DNA of 46,423 bases, taken from contig NZ_JPRM01000034.1 of the NCBI RefSeq assembly GCF_000737695.1, positions 1 through 46,423 on the forward strand, written 5' to 3'. Numbering within the stretch: the stretch's first letter is position 1; every line of letters begins with the position of its first letter. Below the pieces are notes generated by a model that did no database searches, was not told the DNA's origin, and worked only from the letters and a program-made list of their open reading frames with translations. Positions 34,902-42,645 of the stretch are shown here, in pieces. The DNA is from Flavobacterium hydatis. GTDB taxonomy: Bacteria > Bacteroidota > Bacteroidia > Flavobacteriales > Flavobacteriaceae. A program made the translations under genes and the position numbers.

Positions 34902-35132
34902 GGATTTAGAAAGTTTTTTTGCACGCAGATTTAGCAGATTTTAATTCTATCTAACTCATTTTACGAAAGGAACGCGGATTTAACGGATTCGCTAAAGCGA
35001 AAACACGGATTAAAACGGATTTTCTCCCTTCCAGAAACATAGGATTGGGATTATTTTTAAAAATCCGTTTTAATCCGCGTCTTTACTTTTGTAAATCTGT
35101 CTCATCTGCGTACTTATATAGACAATTTAAGT
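34902..35132. repeat. Intergenic repeat, family 2, copy 3 plus fragment
   Basis: The core 34971-35132 matches the copy at 27975: AACGCGGATTTAACGG, ATTCGCTAAAGCGAA and CGGATTAAAACGGATT, then inverted AATCCGTTTTAATCCGCG and a tail ATAGACAATTTAAG. A degenerate fragment (GCACGCAGATTTAGCAG) precedes it. It occupies most of the 311-bp gap before the lipoprotein gene. Confidence 0.8.
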
Positions 35133-35168
35133 TTAAAACTTTCTTTTAATCTGTTACTAAAAACCATT

Positions 35169-35176
35169 TATATTTG
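35169..35176 (+). promoter_or_regulatory. -7 promoter box of the small lipoprotein gene
   Basis: TATATTTG fits TAnnTTTG and lies 22 bases before the ATG at 35199. Confidence 0.5.
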
Positions 35177-35198
35177 TATCATTAAACTGCCAAAAATC

Positions 35199-35648
35199 AT
35201 GAAAAAAACAGCTCTTTTTATCATCTTACTTATTACTGCTACATCTTGTGTCAGTACAAAATCTACTTTAAAAAATGTTGATGATAATGCGCCAAACTTA
35301 ACTTTAAACAAAGACAATACGTTTATAATCACTGAATATAGTAAAGACAAGAAGTATGGTTATGACAAAGATTATCCTGTAAATATATTTTACAGAACAT
35401 CTAAAGATGAAGTCATTAATCAACAACGCTTTTTAAACGCTCTGGCTGGACCAAATGGCGAAAAGATAACGTATACCAAACTTGAAAGTTGCTGCCCTTT
35501 CCCGAGCAAAAGAAGCGACATGGGTGCAGGTTTTCTTGATGTTTATGAAATAAAATGGGAAGGACAGAAAAAACCAATCAATTTATACCTTAATATCTAC
35601 GAAAAGGGAGTTTTAATGGTTCCACTTGGATTGACTTTAAAAAAATAG
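35199..35648 (+). CDS. Small lipoprotein of unknown function (often mislabelled KDO-8-P synthase)
   Basis: A 149-aa lipoprotein with lipobox ATSC (Cys at residue 17). The conserved middle includes FIITEYSKDKKYGYDKDYPVNIFYR and LNALAGPNGEKITYTKLESCCPFP, with a Cys pair that may form a disulfide or bind metal. It ends in KGVLMVPLGLTLKK. From memory this family is widespread in flavobacteria and is sometimes named 2-dehydro-3-deoxyphosphooctonate aldolase, probably carried over from the nearby kdsA; nothing in the sequence resembles that enzyme. Confidence 0.85.
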   Translation: MKKTALFIILLITATSCVSTKSTLKNVDDNAPNLTLNKDNTFIITEYSKDKKYGYDKDYPVNIFYRTSKDEVINQQRFLNALAGPNGEKITYTKLESCCPFPSKRSDMGAGFLDVYEIKWEGQKKPINLYLNIYEKGVLMVPLGLTLKK

Positions 35649-35741
35649 AAGAAGACCTAGAAAGGAAAGAAACAAGACTTGGATAAGCAAAACTTAAAGA
35701 TGATAGACTTGAAAGAGAACGATTCTTTTTAAAACTATAAA

Positions 35742-36077
35742 ATGCTAAATATTGCACCTTTAATTTTAATCATTTTACCTGTACTATTTCAATTAATCGT
35801 TGGAACTAAAGTCATATTCGATAAAAAACCAACTAAACTTAAATTTGGAAGAATAAGCTTAATGAGTTTTATTTTCCAAATGATTTTTTCTGTTGCAGCT
35901 ATTTTTATTGCCAATTACAATCTTTCGAAATATTTTGACCAGCATCCAAACACAACAAGATGCGGAATGCCTTTTTTAGGAGTTATATTTGGCGTTGCTT
36001 TACTTTTTATTGTCCTGTGTTTTATTATATTTCTTCAGTTTTTAATTAAAAAATGGAGAGAAAGAAAAGTAAAATAA
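35742..36077 (+). CDS. Small membrane protein, member 1 of a tandem pair
   Basis: A 111-aa hydrophobic protein with three predicted membrane segments (about residues 3-24, 36-60 and 78-104) and a basic C-terminus (KKWRERKVK). It is clearly related to the next gene: both share an N-terminal LI..LP.LFQ.I.G.K pattern, then LKFG.I.L.SFI.Q...S. No known domain was recognised; the role is unknown. Confidence 0.65.
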   Translation: MLNIAPLILIILPVLFQLIVGTKVIFDKKPTKLKFGRISLMSFIFQMIFSVAAIFIANYNLSKYFDQHPNTTRCGMPFLGVIFGVALLFIVLCFIIFLQFLIKKWRERKVK

Positions 36078-36128
36078 AACTCTATAAAAAAGACCTTGAA
36101 GGTAAAAAAGTAAATTAAACAAATAATA

Positions 36129-36461
36129 ATGTACGGAATATCGTGTTTCATTTTAATTATTTCTCCACTACTCTTTCAAATTATATTTGGCAAAAAAGCA
36201 ATTGAAGGAACTATCAAATTAAAATTCGGAACAATAACTTTAATTAGTTTTATTTTACAAATAGTACTATCCATACTATCGTTTTCAATTGCTAGATACA
36301 ATTTCTACCAAAATCTAGGACCAAATCAATTTAAATGCGGGACTGGACTCTTTGCATTTATTATACTCGAATTCTTACTTTTCATTTTACTTACAATAAC
36401 AATTATTATACAGTATTTTGTCAAAAAATTTCATAAGAAGAAGCTTAGACAACTTAAATAA
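36129..36461 (+). CDS. Small membrane protein, member 2 of a tandem pair
   Basis: A 110-aa paralogue of the preceding gene, 51 bases downstream, with the same three-helix layout (FILIISPLLFQIIFGKKAIE, LKFGTITLISFILQIVLS and a third helix near 80-103) and a Lys-rich end. It keeps a single Cys in the second loop (KCGTG against RCGMP in the first copy). It looks like a tandem duplication that has diverged strongly. The function is unknown. Confidence 0.65.
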   Translation: MYGISCFILIISPLLFQIIFGKKAIEGTIKLKFGTITLISFILQIVLSILSFSIARYNFYQNLGPNQFKCGTGLFAFIILEFLLFILLTITIIIQYFVKKFHKKKLRQLK

Positions 36462-36873
36462 TTTCTAATCATAAAATACAATTAAGCAATATATTAAAAA
36501 CAAAAACTGCCTTTGTCATTTTCTTTGTTTTATCTATAAATTGTATTTCCGTATTATATCTTTTATTCAAATTCTGATTTTTTATCATCGCTGCTTTTAT
36601 ACTAACAAATACACTAAAGAAAAACATAAAGAACCTGATACGCTATATATGATAAATGTCATTGATTAGTTTATTTCGATGCCCTAATATTGCCCTAATA
36701 AAAGTGGAAATCATTTTTTAAGAAAGCTGGTTTTCATGAATTTATAAAGCTACCAGCGAAAGCTGCTGCAAATCCATGAAAAAGCATTTTTAAATAAAAA
36801 ATAGTACATCGATAGTGTGGAGAGTCTTCTTAAAAAAAACTTAATTCTTAATCTGTAAATCGCAAATCCTAAC
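36462..36873. other. Intergenic region with a nested palindrome before kdsA
   Basis: About 410 bp with no credible gene. Near 36690 the phrase TGCCCTAAT is repeated 11-12 bases apart. At 36726-36785 there is a nested inverted repeat: TTTTCATGAATTT against AAATCCATGAAAA (one mismatch) and, inside the same stretch, GCTGGT against ACCAGC. It could be a structured RNA or the remains of a mobile element. Confidence 0.45.
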
Positions 36874-36881
36874 TACCTTTG
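36874..36881 (+). promoter_or_regulatory. -7 promoter box of kdsA
   Basis: TACCTTTG, an exact TAnnTTTG match, lies 21 bases before the ATG. It also shows that the in-frame TTG at 36879 lies inside the promoter and is not the start. Confidence 0.6.
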
Positions 36882-36902
36882 CACTTTCAAAAATTACAAA
36901 CT

Positions 36903-37721
36903 ATGAACATACAACATATTCCACAAATTAAGCATACAGATAGCGGTAACTTCTTTTTACTAGCAGGGCCTTGCGCCATAGAAGGTGAAGAAATGGCAAT
37001 GCGTATTGCTGAAAAATTAATCGGTATTACCGACAAACTTGAGATTCCTTATGTATTTAAAGGATCATTTAAAAAAGCCAACCGTTCTAGAATCGATAGT
37101 TTCTCTGGAATTGGTGACGAAAAGGCATTAAAAATATTAAGAAAAGTTTCTGAAACTTTTCATGTTCCTACTGTTACTGATATCCACACTAACGAGGATG
37201 CTGATATGGCTGCTCAATATGTAGATGTTTTACAAATTCCTGCATTCTTGGTGCGCCAAACTGATCTTGTTGTGGCGGCGGCTAATACTGGAAAGGTTGT
37301 AAACCTAAAAAAAGGGCAATTTATGAGTCCTGAAAGCATGAAACATGCTGTACAAAAGGTATTGGATTGCAACAACCAAAACGTAATGGTTACTGATCGT
37401 GGTACTATGTTTGGTTACCAAGACATGATTGTAGATTATAGAGGAATCCCTACTATGCAACAATATGCTACTACGGTTCTTGATGTAACTCACTCATTAC
37501 AACAACCTAACCAAACTGTAGGTGTAACTGGCGGAAGACCTGATATGATCGAAACTGTTGCAAAAGCTGGTATTGCTGTAGGTGTTGATGGAATTTTTAT
37601 CGAAACTCATTTTGATCCAGCTAATGCCAAAAGTGATGGTGCAAATATGTTGCATTTAGACTATTTTGAAGATTTAATGACAAAATTAGTTGCCATCAGA
37701 AAAACTATTAATCAATTTTAA
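36903..37721 (+). CDS. kdsA: 3-deoxy-8-phosphooctulonate synthase
   Basis: Condenses arabinose 5-phosphate and phosphoenolpyruvate to KDO 8-phosphate for the lipopolysaccharide core. ATG at 36903 gives 272 aa. Motifs: LAGPCAIEGEEMAMRIAE, FKGSFKKANRSRIDSFSG, PTVTDIHTNEDA, VLQIPAFLVRQTDLVVAAA, MVTDRGTMFGYQDMIVDYRG and the C-terminal IFIETHFDPANAKSDGANMLHLDYFE. The first Cys in AGPCAIE is general to the family; the residue that separates metal-dependent from metal-free enzymes was not judged. It is followed 17 bases later by an outer-membrane-like gene. Confidence 0.96.
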   Translation: MNIQHIPQIKHTDSGNFFLLAGPCAIEGEEMAMRIAEKLIGITDKLEIPYVFKGSFKKANRSRIDSFSGIGDEKALKILRKVSETFHVPTVTDIHTNEDADMAAQYVDVLQIPAFLVRQTDLVVAAANTGKVVNLKKGQFMSPESMKHAVQKVLDCNNQNVMVTDRGTMFGYQDMIVDYRGIPTMQQYATTVLDVTHSLQQPNQTVGVTGGRPDMIETVAKAGIAVGVDGIFIETHFDPANAKSDGANMLHLDYFEDLMTKLVAIRKTINQF

Positions 37722-37738
37722 TTTTTATACTTAATACT

Positions 37739-38644
37739 TTGAAAACTAATTTTATATTATTTTTCTTGTTGTGTTTTTCAGTAAACACATTTGCACAAGA
37801 AGAAATACCGTTACAAGAAAAATATACTGCACATAATAAAGGAAAGTTCTTTGTTTCCTGGGGTGGTAACAGAGAAAGCTACAGCAAATCAGACGTTACC
37901 TTTAGAGGGAAAGATTACAATTTTACAGTAGAGAATATGTCTGCTCATGACAAACCAAAAGGATGGCATATGGATTATGTTAATCCTGCAAGAATGACTA
38001 TTCCACAAACTAATTTACGTTTAGGTTATTTTTTTAGCGACCATTACAGTGTAACCATTGGTGTAGACCACATGAAATATGTAATGAGTCAAAACCAAAC
38101 AGCTAATGTTAATGGATATATTAACTTACCTGCAGATCAAGCTGGATCTTTTTACAACGGCATTTACAATAATACACCAGTAGATATGTCTTTGTATGGC
38201 GCTCAAGAAGGTGGTATTGATAAAGGTACTGTTCAAAATCCTCCTGCTTTTTTAATGTACGAACATACAGATGGTCTGAACTATGTTAATACAGAGGTTT
38301 CAAGACATGATGATATTTCAAAATGGTTTGGCTTACCTAATACAGATAAATTTCAAATTAATTTGACTGAAGGTTTAGGTGCCGGAATTTTATATCCTAA
38401 AACAAATACAACTCTTTTAGGAAAAGATCGTCATGATGATTTTCATATTTCTGGATATGGTCTGTCTGCAAAAGCGGGAATTAACTTAACTTTCTTTAAA
38501 CACTTTTATATTCAAGGGGAGTTAAAAGGTGGTTATATTAATATGCAAGACATTAAAACTACTCAAAGTAATGATGATAGTGCTTCTCAAGACTTTTTCT
38601 TTTTCCAGAGAATTATTGCTTTCGGAGGTATCTTCAGATTATAA
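37739..38644 (+). CDS. Probable outer-membrane beta-barrel protein
   Basis: A 301-aa exported protein with TTG start at 37739, 17 bases after kdsA, and a signal peptide ending NTFAQ. Alternating strand patterns such as FFVSWGGNRESYSKSDVTFRG, TNLRLGYFFSDHYSVTIGVDHMKYV, FHISGYGLSAKAGINLTFFKHFYIQGELKGGYINM and the terminal IIAFGGIFRL with aromatic C-terminal Phe fit a small outer-membrane barrel of the OmpW/porin-like kind. The ligand is unknown. It probably shares the kdsA transcript and is followed by a terminator. Confidence 0.78.
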   Translation: MKTNFILFFLLCFSVNTFAQEEIPLQEKYTAHNKGKFFVSWGGNRESYSKSDVTFRGKDYNFTVENMSAHDKPKGWHMDYVNPARMTIPQTNLRLGYFFSDHYSVTIGVDHMKYVMSQNQTANVNGYINLPADQAGSFYNGIYNNTPVDMSLYGAQEGGIDKGTVQNPPAFLMYEHTDGLNYVNTEVSRHDDISKWFGLPNTDKFQINLTEGLGAGILYPKTNTTLLGKDRHDDFHISGYGLSAKAGINLTFFKHFYIQGELKGGYINMQDIKTTQSNDDSASQDFFFFQRIIAFGGIFRL

Positions 38645-38657
38645 CTTTTAAATTCAT

Positions 38658-38694
38658 AAAAAATAGTCATCATTTTATTTGGTGACTATTTTTT
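38658..38694 (+). terminator. Terminator after the outer-membrane protein gene
   Basis: AAAAAATAGTCA pairs with TGACTATTTTTT; the loop is 13 bases and a T-run follows. It ends the kdsA unit just before the next promoter. Confidence 0.85.
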
Positions 38695-38701
38695 TTATCA
38701 T

Positions 38702-38725
38702 TTACTTTGTAATTCAAAGTACTTT
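38702..38725. promoter_or_regulatory. Operator-like inverted repeat 1 (overlaps -7 box)
   Basis: ACTTTG-TAATT-CAAAGT (38704-38720) followed by ACTTT, within 8 bases of the start of the membrane-protein gene. TTACTTTG overlaps a plausible -7 box, with TTTG 20 bases upstream (38678-38681). A near-identical site is at 40373-40396; the shared part spans at least 22 bp with only two differences in the centre. Confidence 0.75.
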
Positions 38726-38727
38726 AT

Positions 38728-39333
38728 ATGGAAGATAAATATTTACAGGATATTACTGAAATTAAAAACATGATGAATAAATCTTCACAGTTTATTTCAT
38801 TAAGTGGTTTATCAGGAATTATGGCAGGAATATATGCTCTTATTGGCGCTCATATCGCCAATGGTCTTATTGAGAGTCATACGAGTTATTATGTAACTCT
38901 AGAAAGTAAAACGTTTAAGTTAATCGTGTTAACTGCTTTTTTGGTATTATTATTCTCTATTGTAACTGCTGCAATATTGACTGCTAGCAAAGCCAAAAAG
39001 CAAGGTGAAAAAATATGGAATTCTACTTCAAAAAGGGTATTAGTTAATTTTTTGATTCCGCTTGTTACTGGTGGGATTTTCGGCTTACTTTTGCTCCGAA
39101 ATGGTTACTATGGTTTAATCGCTCCTGTCACTCTCCTATTTTACGGATTGGCTTGCGTAAATGCCAGTAAATATACTTTGAGAGATGTACGTTATTTAGG
39201 AATTACTATAATTATCCTGGGATTAATTGCTACTGAATTCTCTGGTTATGCATTAGAATTCTGGGCACTTGGTTTTGGAGTTTGTCATATTCTGTACGGA
39301 AGCATTATGCACTTTAAATACGATAGAAAATAA
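38728..39333 (+). CDS. Membrane protein of the winged-helix/CreD cluster
   Basis: A 201-aa integral membrane protein with about six hydrophobic segments (near residues 25-45, 65-90, 108-125, 130-145, 155-170 and 175-193) after a short soluble N-terminus (MEDKYLQDITEIKNMMNKSS). I know no function. It is the first gene of a unit with the YiiX-like hydrolase and the winged-helix regulator, and starts just downstream of the putative operator. Confidence 0.75.
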   Translation: MEDKYLQDITEIKNMMNKSSQFISLSGLSGIMAGIYALIGAHIANGLIESHTSYYVTLESKTFKLIVLTAFLVLLFSIVTAAILTASKAKKQGEKIWNSTSKRVLVNFLIPLVTGGIFGLLLLRNGYYGLIAPVTLLFYGLACVNASKYTLRDVRYLGITIIILGLIATEFSGYALEFWALGFGVCHILYGSIMHFKYDRK

Positions 39334-39365
39334 TTCTTATTTGTCTTAATTCAAAAAAGTAAAAC

Positions 39366-40055
39366 ATGAAAAAATTTAAATACATTTTCGCTGGGGTTAC
39401 CTTGATAATCAGCTTTTGCTTTGCTTTATACATTACAAAACAGTTTTTTCCGAACAATCCTTTTTCGAAAACAACAACTGAAAATCCAAAGCTAAAGGAA
39501 AATTTGTTGGACAAAATTCATGCAGGCGATTTAATTTTTCAAACTTCTGAATCTAGTCAATGTGAAGCCGTAAGAATTGCTACAAAATCTAAATTCTCTC
39601 ATTGCGGAATTGTTTATATTTTAGATGGTAAACGCTTTGTTTTTGAAGCTGTTCAACCAGTAAGATTAACTCCTCTGGACGAATGGATTCAGCATGGTAA
39701 GGATCAAAATTATCTTGTAAAAAGACTTAAAGATACTACCGCCTTAACTCCTACTACTATTGAAAAAATGGAGATTTATAGTCGTAACTTTCTAAATAGC
39801 GATTATGATCCTCATTTTGGCTGGTCGGATGCTAAAATGTATTGCTCTGAGTTAATCTGGAAGATTTATAAAAATGGCGCTGATATTGAGTTGTGTCCGT
39901 TACAGAAATTAAAAGATTTTAATCTAGAAGACCCTAGAGTTAAAGCAATATTAAAAGAACGATATGGTAATAATATTCCGCTTGAGGAAGATGTTGTTGC
40001 TCCCTCGAACATTGTAGATTCGAAATTATTAAAAACCGTAATTGATACCTATTAA
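39366..40055 (+). CDS. YiiX-like permuted NlpC/P60-family cysteine hydrolase
   Basis: A 229-aa protein with an N-terminal membrane anchor or signal (KYIFAGVTLIISFCFALYI). Family pattern: HAGDLIFQTSES near residue 52, then FSHCGIVYI (His79), FEAVQPVRLTPLDEWI and MYCSELIWKIYKNGA (Cys160). His before Cys is the permuted order of the YiiX/YebB/LRAT-like group. These enzymes are predicted to cut or transfer acyl or peptide bonds; the substrate is unknown. It lies between the membrane protein and the regulator in one operon. Confidence 0.87.
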   Translation: MKKFKYIFAGVTLIISFCFALYITKQFFPNNPFSKTTTENPKLKENLLDKIHAGDLIFQTSESSQCEAVRIATKSKFSHCGIVYILDGKRFVFEAVQPVRLTPLDEWIQHGKDQNYLVKRLKDTTALTPTTIEKMEIYSRNFLNSDYDPHFGWSDAKMYCSELIWKIYKNGADIELCPLQKLKDFNLEDPRVKAILKERYGNNIPLEEDVVAPSNIVDSKLLKTVIDTY

Positions 40056-40058
40056 AAA

Positions 40059-40355
40059 TTGAAAAGCATCATTCAAAATATAAATAAAGCCTTTGACCAT
40101 CGAATTCGACTTGGAATCATGTCTGTATTGATGGTCAATGATTCGGCTGATTTTAGTACTCTGAAAGAGCTTTTGGGCGTTACGGATGGTAATCTTGCGA
40201 GTCATGCTAAAGCATTGGAACTGGAAAACTATATCGAGATACAAAAACAATTTATTGGCAAAAAGCCCAACACTAGTTATAGGGCCACCAAAGATGGTAA
40301 ACTTGCATTTGTTGCACACATTGACGCTCTTGAAAAATTGATTCAGAAGAAGTGA
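40059..40355 (+). CDS. Winged-helix transcriptional regulator
   Basis: A 98-aa DNA-binding protein of the short winged-helix type (HTH_34-like): AFDHRIRLGIMSVLMVNDSADFSTLKELLGVTDGNLASHAKALELENYIEIQKQFIGKKPNTSYRATKDGKLAF. The start is TTG at 40059, 3 bases after the preceding stop, so it depends on upstream translation. It is flanked by two near-identical inverted repeats, one at the head of its own operon and one before the COQ4-like/creD operon, so it is the natural candidate to bind both. Whether it represses or activates is not visible; overlap with the -7 box favours repression. Confidence 0.9.
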   Translation: MKSIIQNINKAFDHRIRLGIMSVLMVNDSADFSTLKELLGVTDGNLASHAKALELENYIEIQKQFIGKKPNTSYRATKDGKLAFVAHIDALEKLIQKK

Positions 40356-40372
40356 GCCTTTTTTTTACCTAT

Positions 40373-40396
40373 TTACTTTGAAATACAAAGTACTTT
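40373..40396. promoter_or_regulatory. Operator-like inverted repeat 2
   Basis: ACTTTG-AAATA-CAAAGT (40375-40391) followed by ACTTTT, 27 bases before the COQ4-like gene. It differs from site 1 only at two central bases and at the far edges. Confidence 0.75.
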
Positions 40397-40418
40397 TAAA
40401 AATAACTAACCAAAAAAT

Positions 40419-40871
40419 ATGAAGGATTTATTAATAGAAAAAATGTACGAGTTATCCCGAAAACCGTATCAGAAATACATGAAGAAAAATGTGCCATGGG
40501 AAATTAACAAGACTGAATTACTTGCTTATCCGGAAGGAAGTTTAGGATATGGTTTGGGAGATTTTCTTCATAGAAACAATTTTGACATTCAAGCCAAATT
40601 AGAAGATCATGACATCATTCATGTTCTAACAAATACAGGGATTACGGTAGTAGATGAAATTGGGATGCAATATTATCTTTTCGGCAATCGCAAAAAGAGT
40701 TTGTATTTGTTTATGGTTATTCTGTCAGGAACTATCTTCTATCCTACCCAACTTGGTTATTTCTTAAAGCAATATAAAAGAGGAAAAGAAGCGATGCCTT
40801 TTTATTATTTGGATTTCTCCAAAATGTTATTCACCCCTATTCAATCCATTCAAAAAACTTTTAAAATCTAA
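40419..40871 (+). CDS. COQ4-like protein
   Basis: A 150-aa protein with the full COQ4 zinc motif HDxxHx11E: His64, Asp65, His68 and Glu80 in LEDHDIIHVLTNTGITVVDE. Also seen are YPEGSLGYGLGDFLHRNNFDI, MQYYLFGNRKKSLYLFMVI and TIFYPTQLGYFLKQYKRGK, all typical of the family. Eukaryotic COQ4 is needed for ubiquinone synthesis, whereas flavobacteria generally use menaquinone, so another role is likely. It is the first gene of the unit with a membrane protein and CreD, under operator 2. Confidence 0.85.
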   Translation: MKDLLIEKMYELSRKPYQKYMKKNVPWEINKTELLAYPEGSLGYGLGDFLHRNNFDIQAKLEDHDIIHVLTNTGITVVDEIGMQYYLFGNRKKSLYLFMVILSGTIFYPTQLGYFLKQYKRGKEAMPFYYLDFSKMLFTPIQSIQKTFKI

Positions 40872-40874
40872 ACT

Positions 40875-41192
40875 ATGAAAAACTTAATTAATGAAGAAAA
40901 ATTTGAAGGTAGAGCATCAACTGAACTAACCATTGGTAGTCTTATAATTTGTTCGCTCTTTTTTGCACTGTTTGTACTCGTAAAAGACAACTCTTATATC
41001 TTGATTGTTGGCTTTCTTTTTACCGTTGCCGCTTTATTTCTTAATACTATCATGTTATTTCATTTAGTAGCGAGTTTCATTTCTCTACCAAACCAAAGGG
41101 ATTATATCGGTCGCAAAATTTTAATTCTATTATCAAACATACCTATTGCGCTTTTGTACTATACAATAATTATCAAACTTAATTTATTATAA
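40875..41192 (+). CDS. Small membrane protein
   Basis: A 105-aa protein with three hydrophobic segments (about residues 17-35, 40-65 and 82-102), 3 bases after the COQ4-like stop and 21 bases before creD, so part of the same operon. No known family was recognised. Confidence 0.75.
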   Translation: MKNLINEEKFEGRASTELTIGSLIICSLFFALFVLVKDNSYILIVGFLFTVAALFLNTIMLFHLVASFISLPNQRDYIGRKILILLSNIPIALLYYTIIIKLNLL

Positions 41193-41213
41193 AACCTTAA
41201 AAACACCTTTACA

Positions 41214-42575
41214 ATGGAAACAAACGAAACAAACGAAACTCCAAAACCAGCTTCTATTTTTCAGTCTAATACTGCCAAGATGATTATGGTAGGCTTGCTT
41301 ACTCTATTTTTGCTAATTCCTCTGGAATATGTGAAGAATTTAATTTCGGAACGCTCTTATAGACAAAACGATGTTATTACCGAAATCAATGATAAATGGG
41401 GAGAAAGTGTCTATATCTACGGCCCTATTTTAAAGGTTCCTTATACTTCTTATGACGAAACTGTAACGATTAATGAAAAGACGAAAGAAACGGTTAAGCA
41501 AAAAGTAGCTTCTACAAAATATGCTTATTTTTTTCCTCAAGAATTGAATATCAATTCGAATATTGACACAAAAATATTGAATAGAAACAATTACGAATCG
41601 GCTGTATTTACAACTAATATGCAGTTTAAAGGTAATTATGTCCAACCAGATTTTAGCAGCAAAAATATTGCTCCAGAAGCCATTCAGTGGAACAAAGCAA
41701 CTATCTTAATTAAAACGACGAATCTAAAAAGTATTAAAGAGGAAGTGAAGATTAAATTCGGAAGTTCTCACTATGTTTTTGAACCTGTATATAATTCGTC
41801 AAAATCTGATACTACCGAAGCGCTAGAAACAGGTTACATCGATTTAACAAAAATACTATCAGCTCCTAAAACTGATTATAGTTTTGGTATTACATACAAT
41901 GGTAGCAAGCAAATTAAGATTGTACCGATTGGAAAAACTACTAATGTTGGAATGAAATCTAATTGGGCTTCTCCAAGCTTTACTGGTAATTTCTTGCCAG
42001 ATGATAAAACAAAAAAGATCAGCGAAACTGGATTTGTTGCTAATTGGAAAATTTTACATATCAATAGAGCATTCTCTCAACAAGCTTTTGATATTCTGCC
42101 TGATTTAAGTTCGTATAGTTTTGGGGTTGACTTTGTAATTCCTGTAGATCAATACCAACAAAATGAGCGTGCCTCTAAATATGGTTTTCTTGTGATTGGG
42201 CTTACATTTTTGATTTTCTTTTTAATCCAGAACATGAGCAAAATTAGTATTCATATTTTCCAATATTCGATGATTGGTTTGGCTCTTATTATGTTTTATA
42301 CTTTATTAATTTCGATAACTGAGCATAGTAATTTTACCAAAGCGTATATTTTATCTGGTATAGCTGTTATATCGCTTATTACAGCGTATTCATATTCAAT
42401 TTTAAAGAATAAAAAGTTTCCGATATTCATTGGGTCTTCACTCACCGGATTATACACCTTTATTTATGTTATTATCCAATTAGAGAATTATGCATTATTA
42501 GTAGGCAGCATTGGTTTATTTTTAATTCTTGCAGCCGTGATGTACTTTTCTAGAAAAATAGATTGGGGTAAATAG
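41214..42575 (+). CDS. creD: CreD-like inner-membrane protein
   Basis: A 453-aa inner-membrane protein of the CreD family: a cytoplasmic N-terminus, one helix (about residues 24-42, MVGLLTLFLLIPLEYVKNLI), the conserved ISERSYRQNDVITEINDKWG, a large periplasmic beta-rich domain with GPILKVPY and NWKILHINRAFSQ, and about five C-terminal helices (320-450). In enterobacteria CreD is a target of the CreBC system and affects envelope properties. No CreBC genes are nearby; the winged-helix protein upstream is the probable local regulator. A terminator follows. Confidence 0.92.
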   Translation: METNETNETPKPASIFQSNTAKMIMVGLLTLFLLIPLEYVKNLISERSYRQNDVITEINDKWGESVYIYGPILKVPYTSYDETVTINEKTKETVKQKVASTKYAYFFPQELNINSNIDTKILNRNNYESAVFTTNMQFKGNYVQPDFSSKNIAPEAIQWNKATILIKTTNLKSIKEEVKIKFGSSHYVFEPVYNSSKSDTTEALETGYIDLTKILSAPKTDYSFGITYNGSKQIKIVPIGKTTNVGMKSNWASPSFTGNFLPDDKTKKISETGFVANWKILHINRAFSQQAFDILPDLSSYSFGVDFVIPVDQYQQNERASKYGFLVIGLTFLIFFLIQNMSKISIHIFQYSMIGLALIMFYTLLISITEHSNFTKAYILSGIAVISLITAYSYSILKNKKFPIFIGSSLTGLYTFIYVIIQLENYALLVGSIGLFLILAAVMYFSRKIDWGK

Positions 42576-42594
42576 TAAAATCAATATAAAAAAC

Positions 42595-42622
42595 AAAAGC
42601 CACTTAATTATAAGTGGCTTTT
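42595..42622. terminator. Bidirectional terminator between creD and the M28 peptidase gene
   Basis: AAAAGCCACTTA and TAAGTGGCTTTT are perfect 12-bp arms with a 4-base loop between convergent genes. Confidence 0.88.
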
Positions 42623-42645
42623 GCTTTTATTTATAAATAGTGAGA

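Noticed and set aside
36680..36705. Repeated TGCCCTAAT as an attachment site of an integrated element
   Set aside because: No integrase, tRNA or matching distant copy is visible in the window.
36879..36902. TTG start for kdsA
   Set aside because: It lies inside the TACCTTTG promoter box; ATG at 36903 fits the family length.
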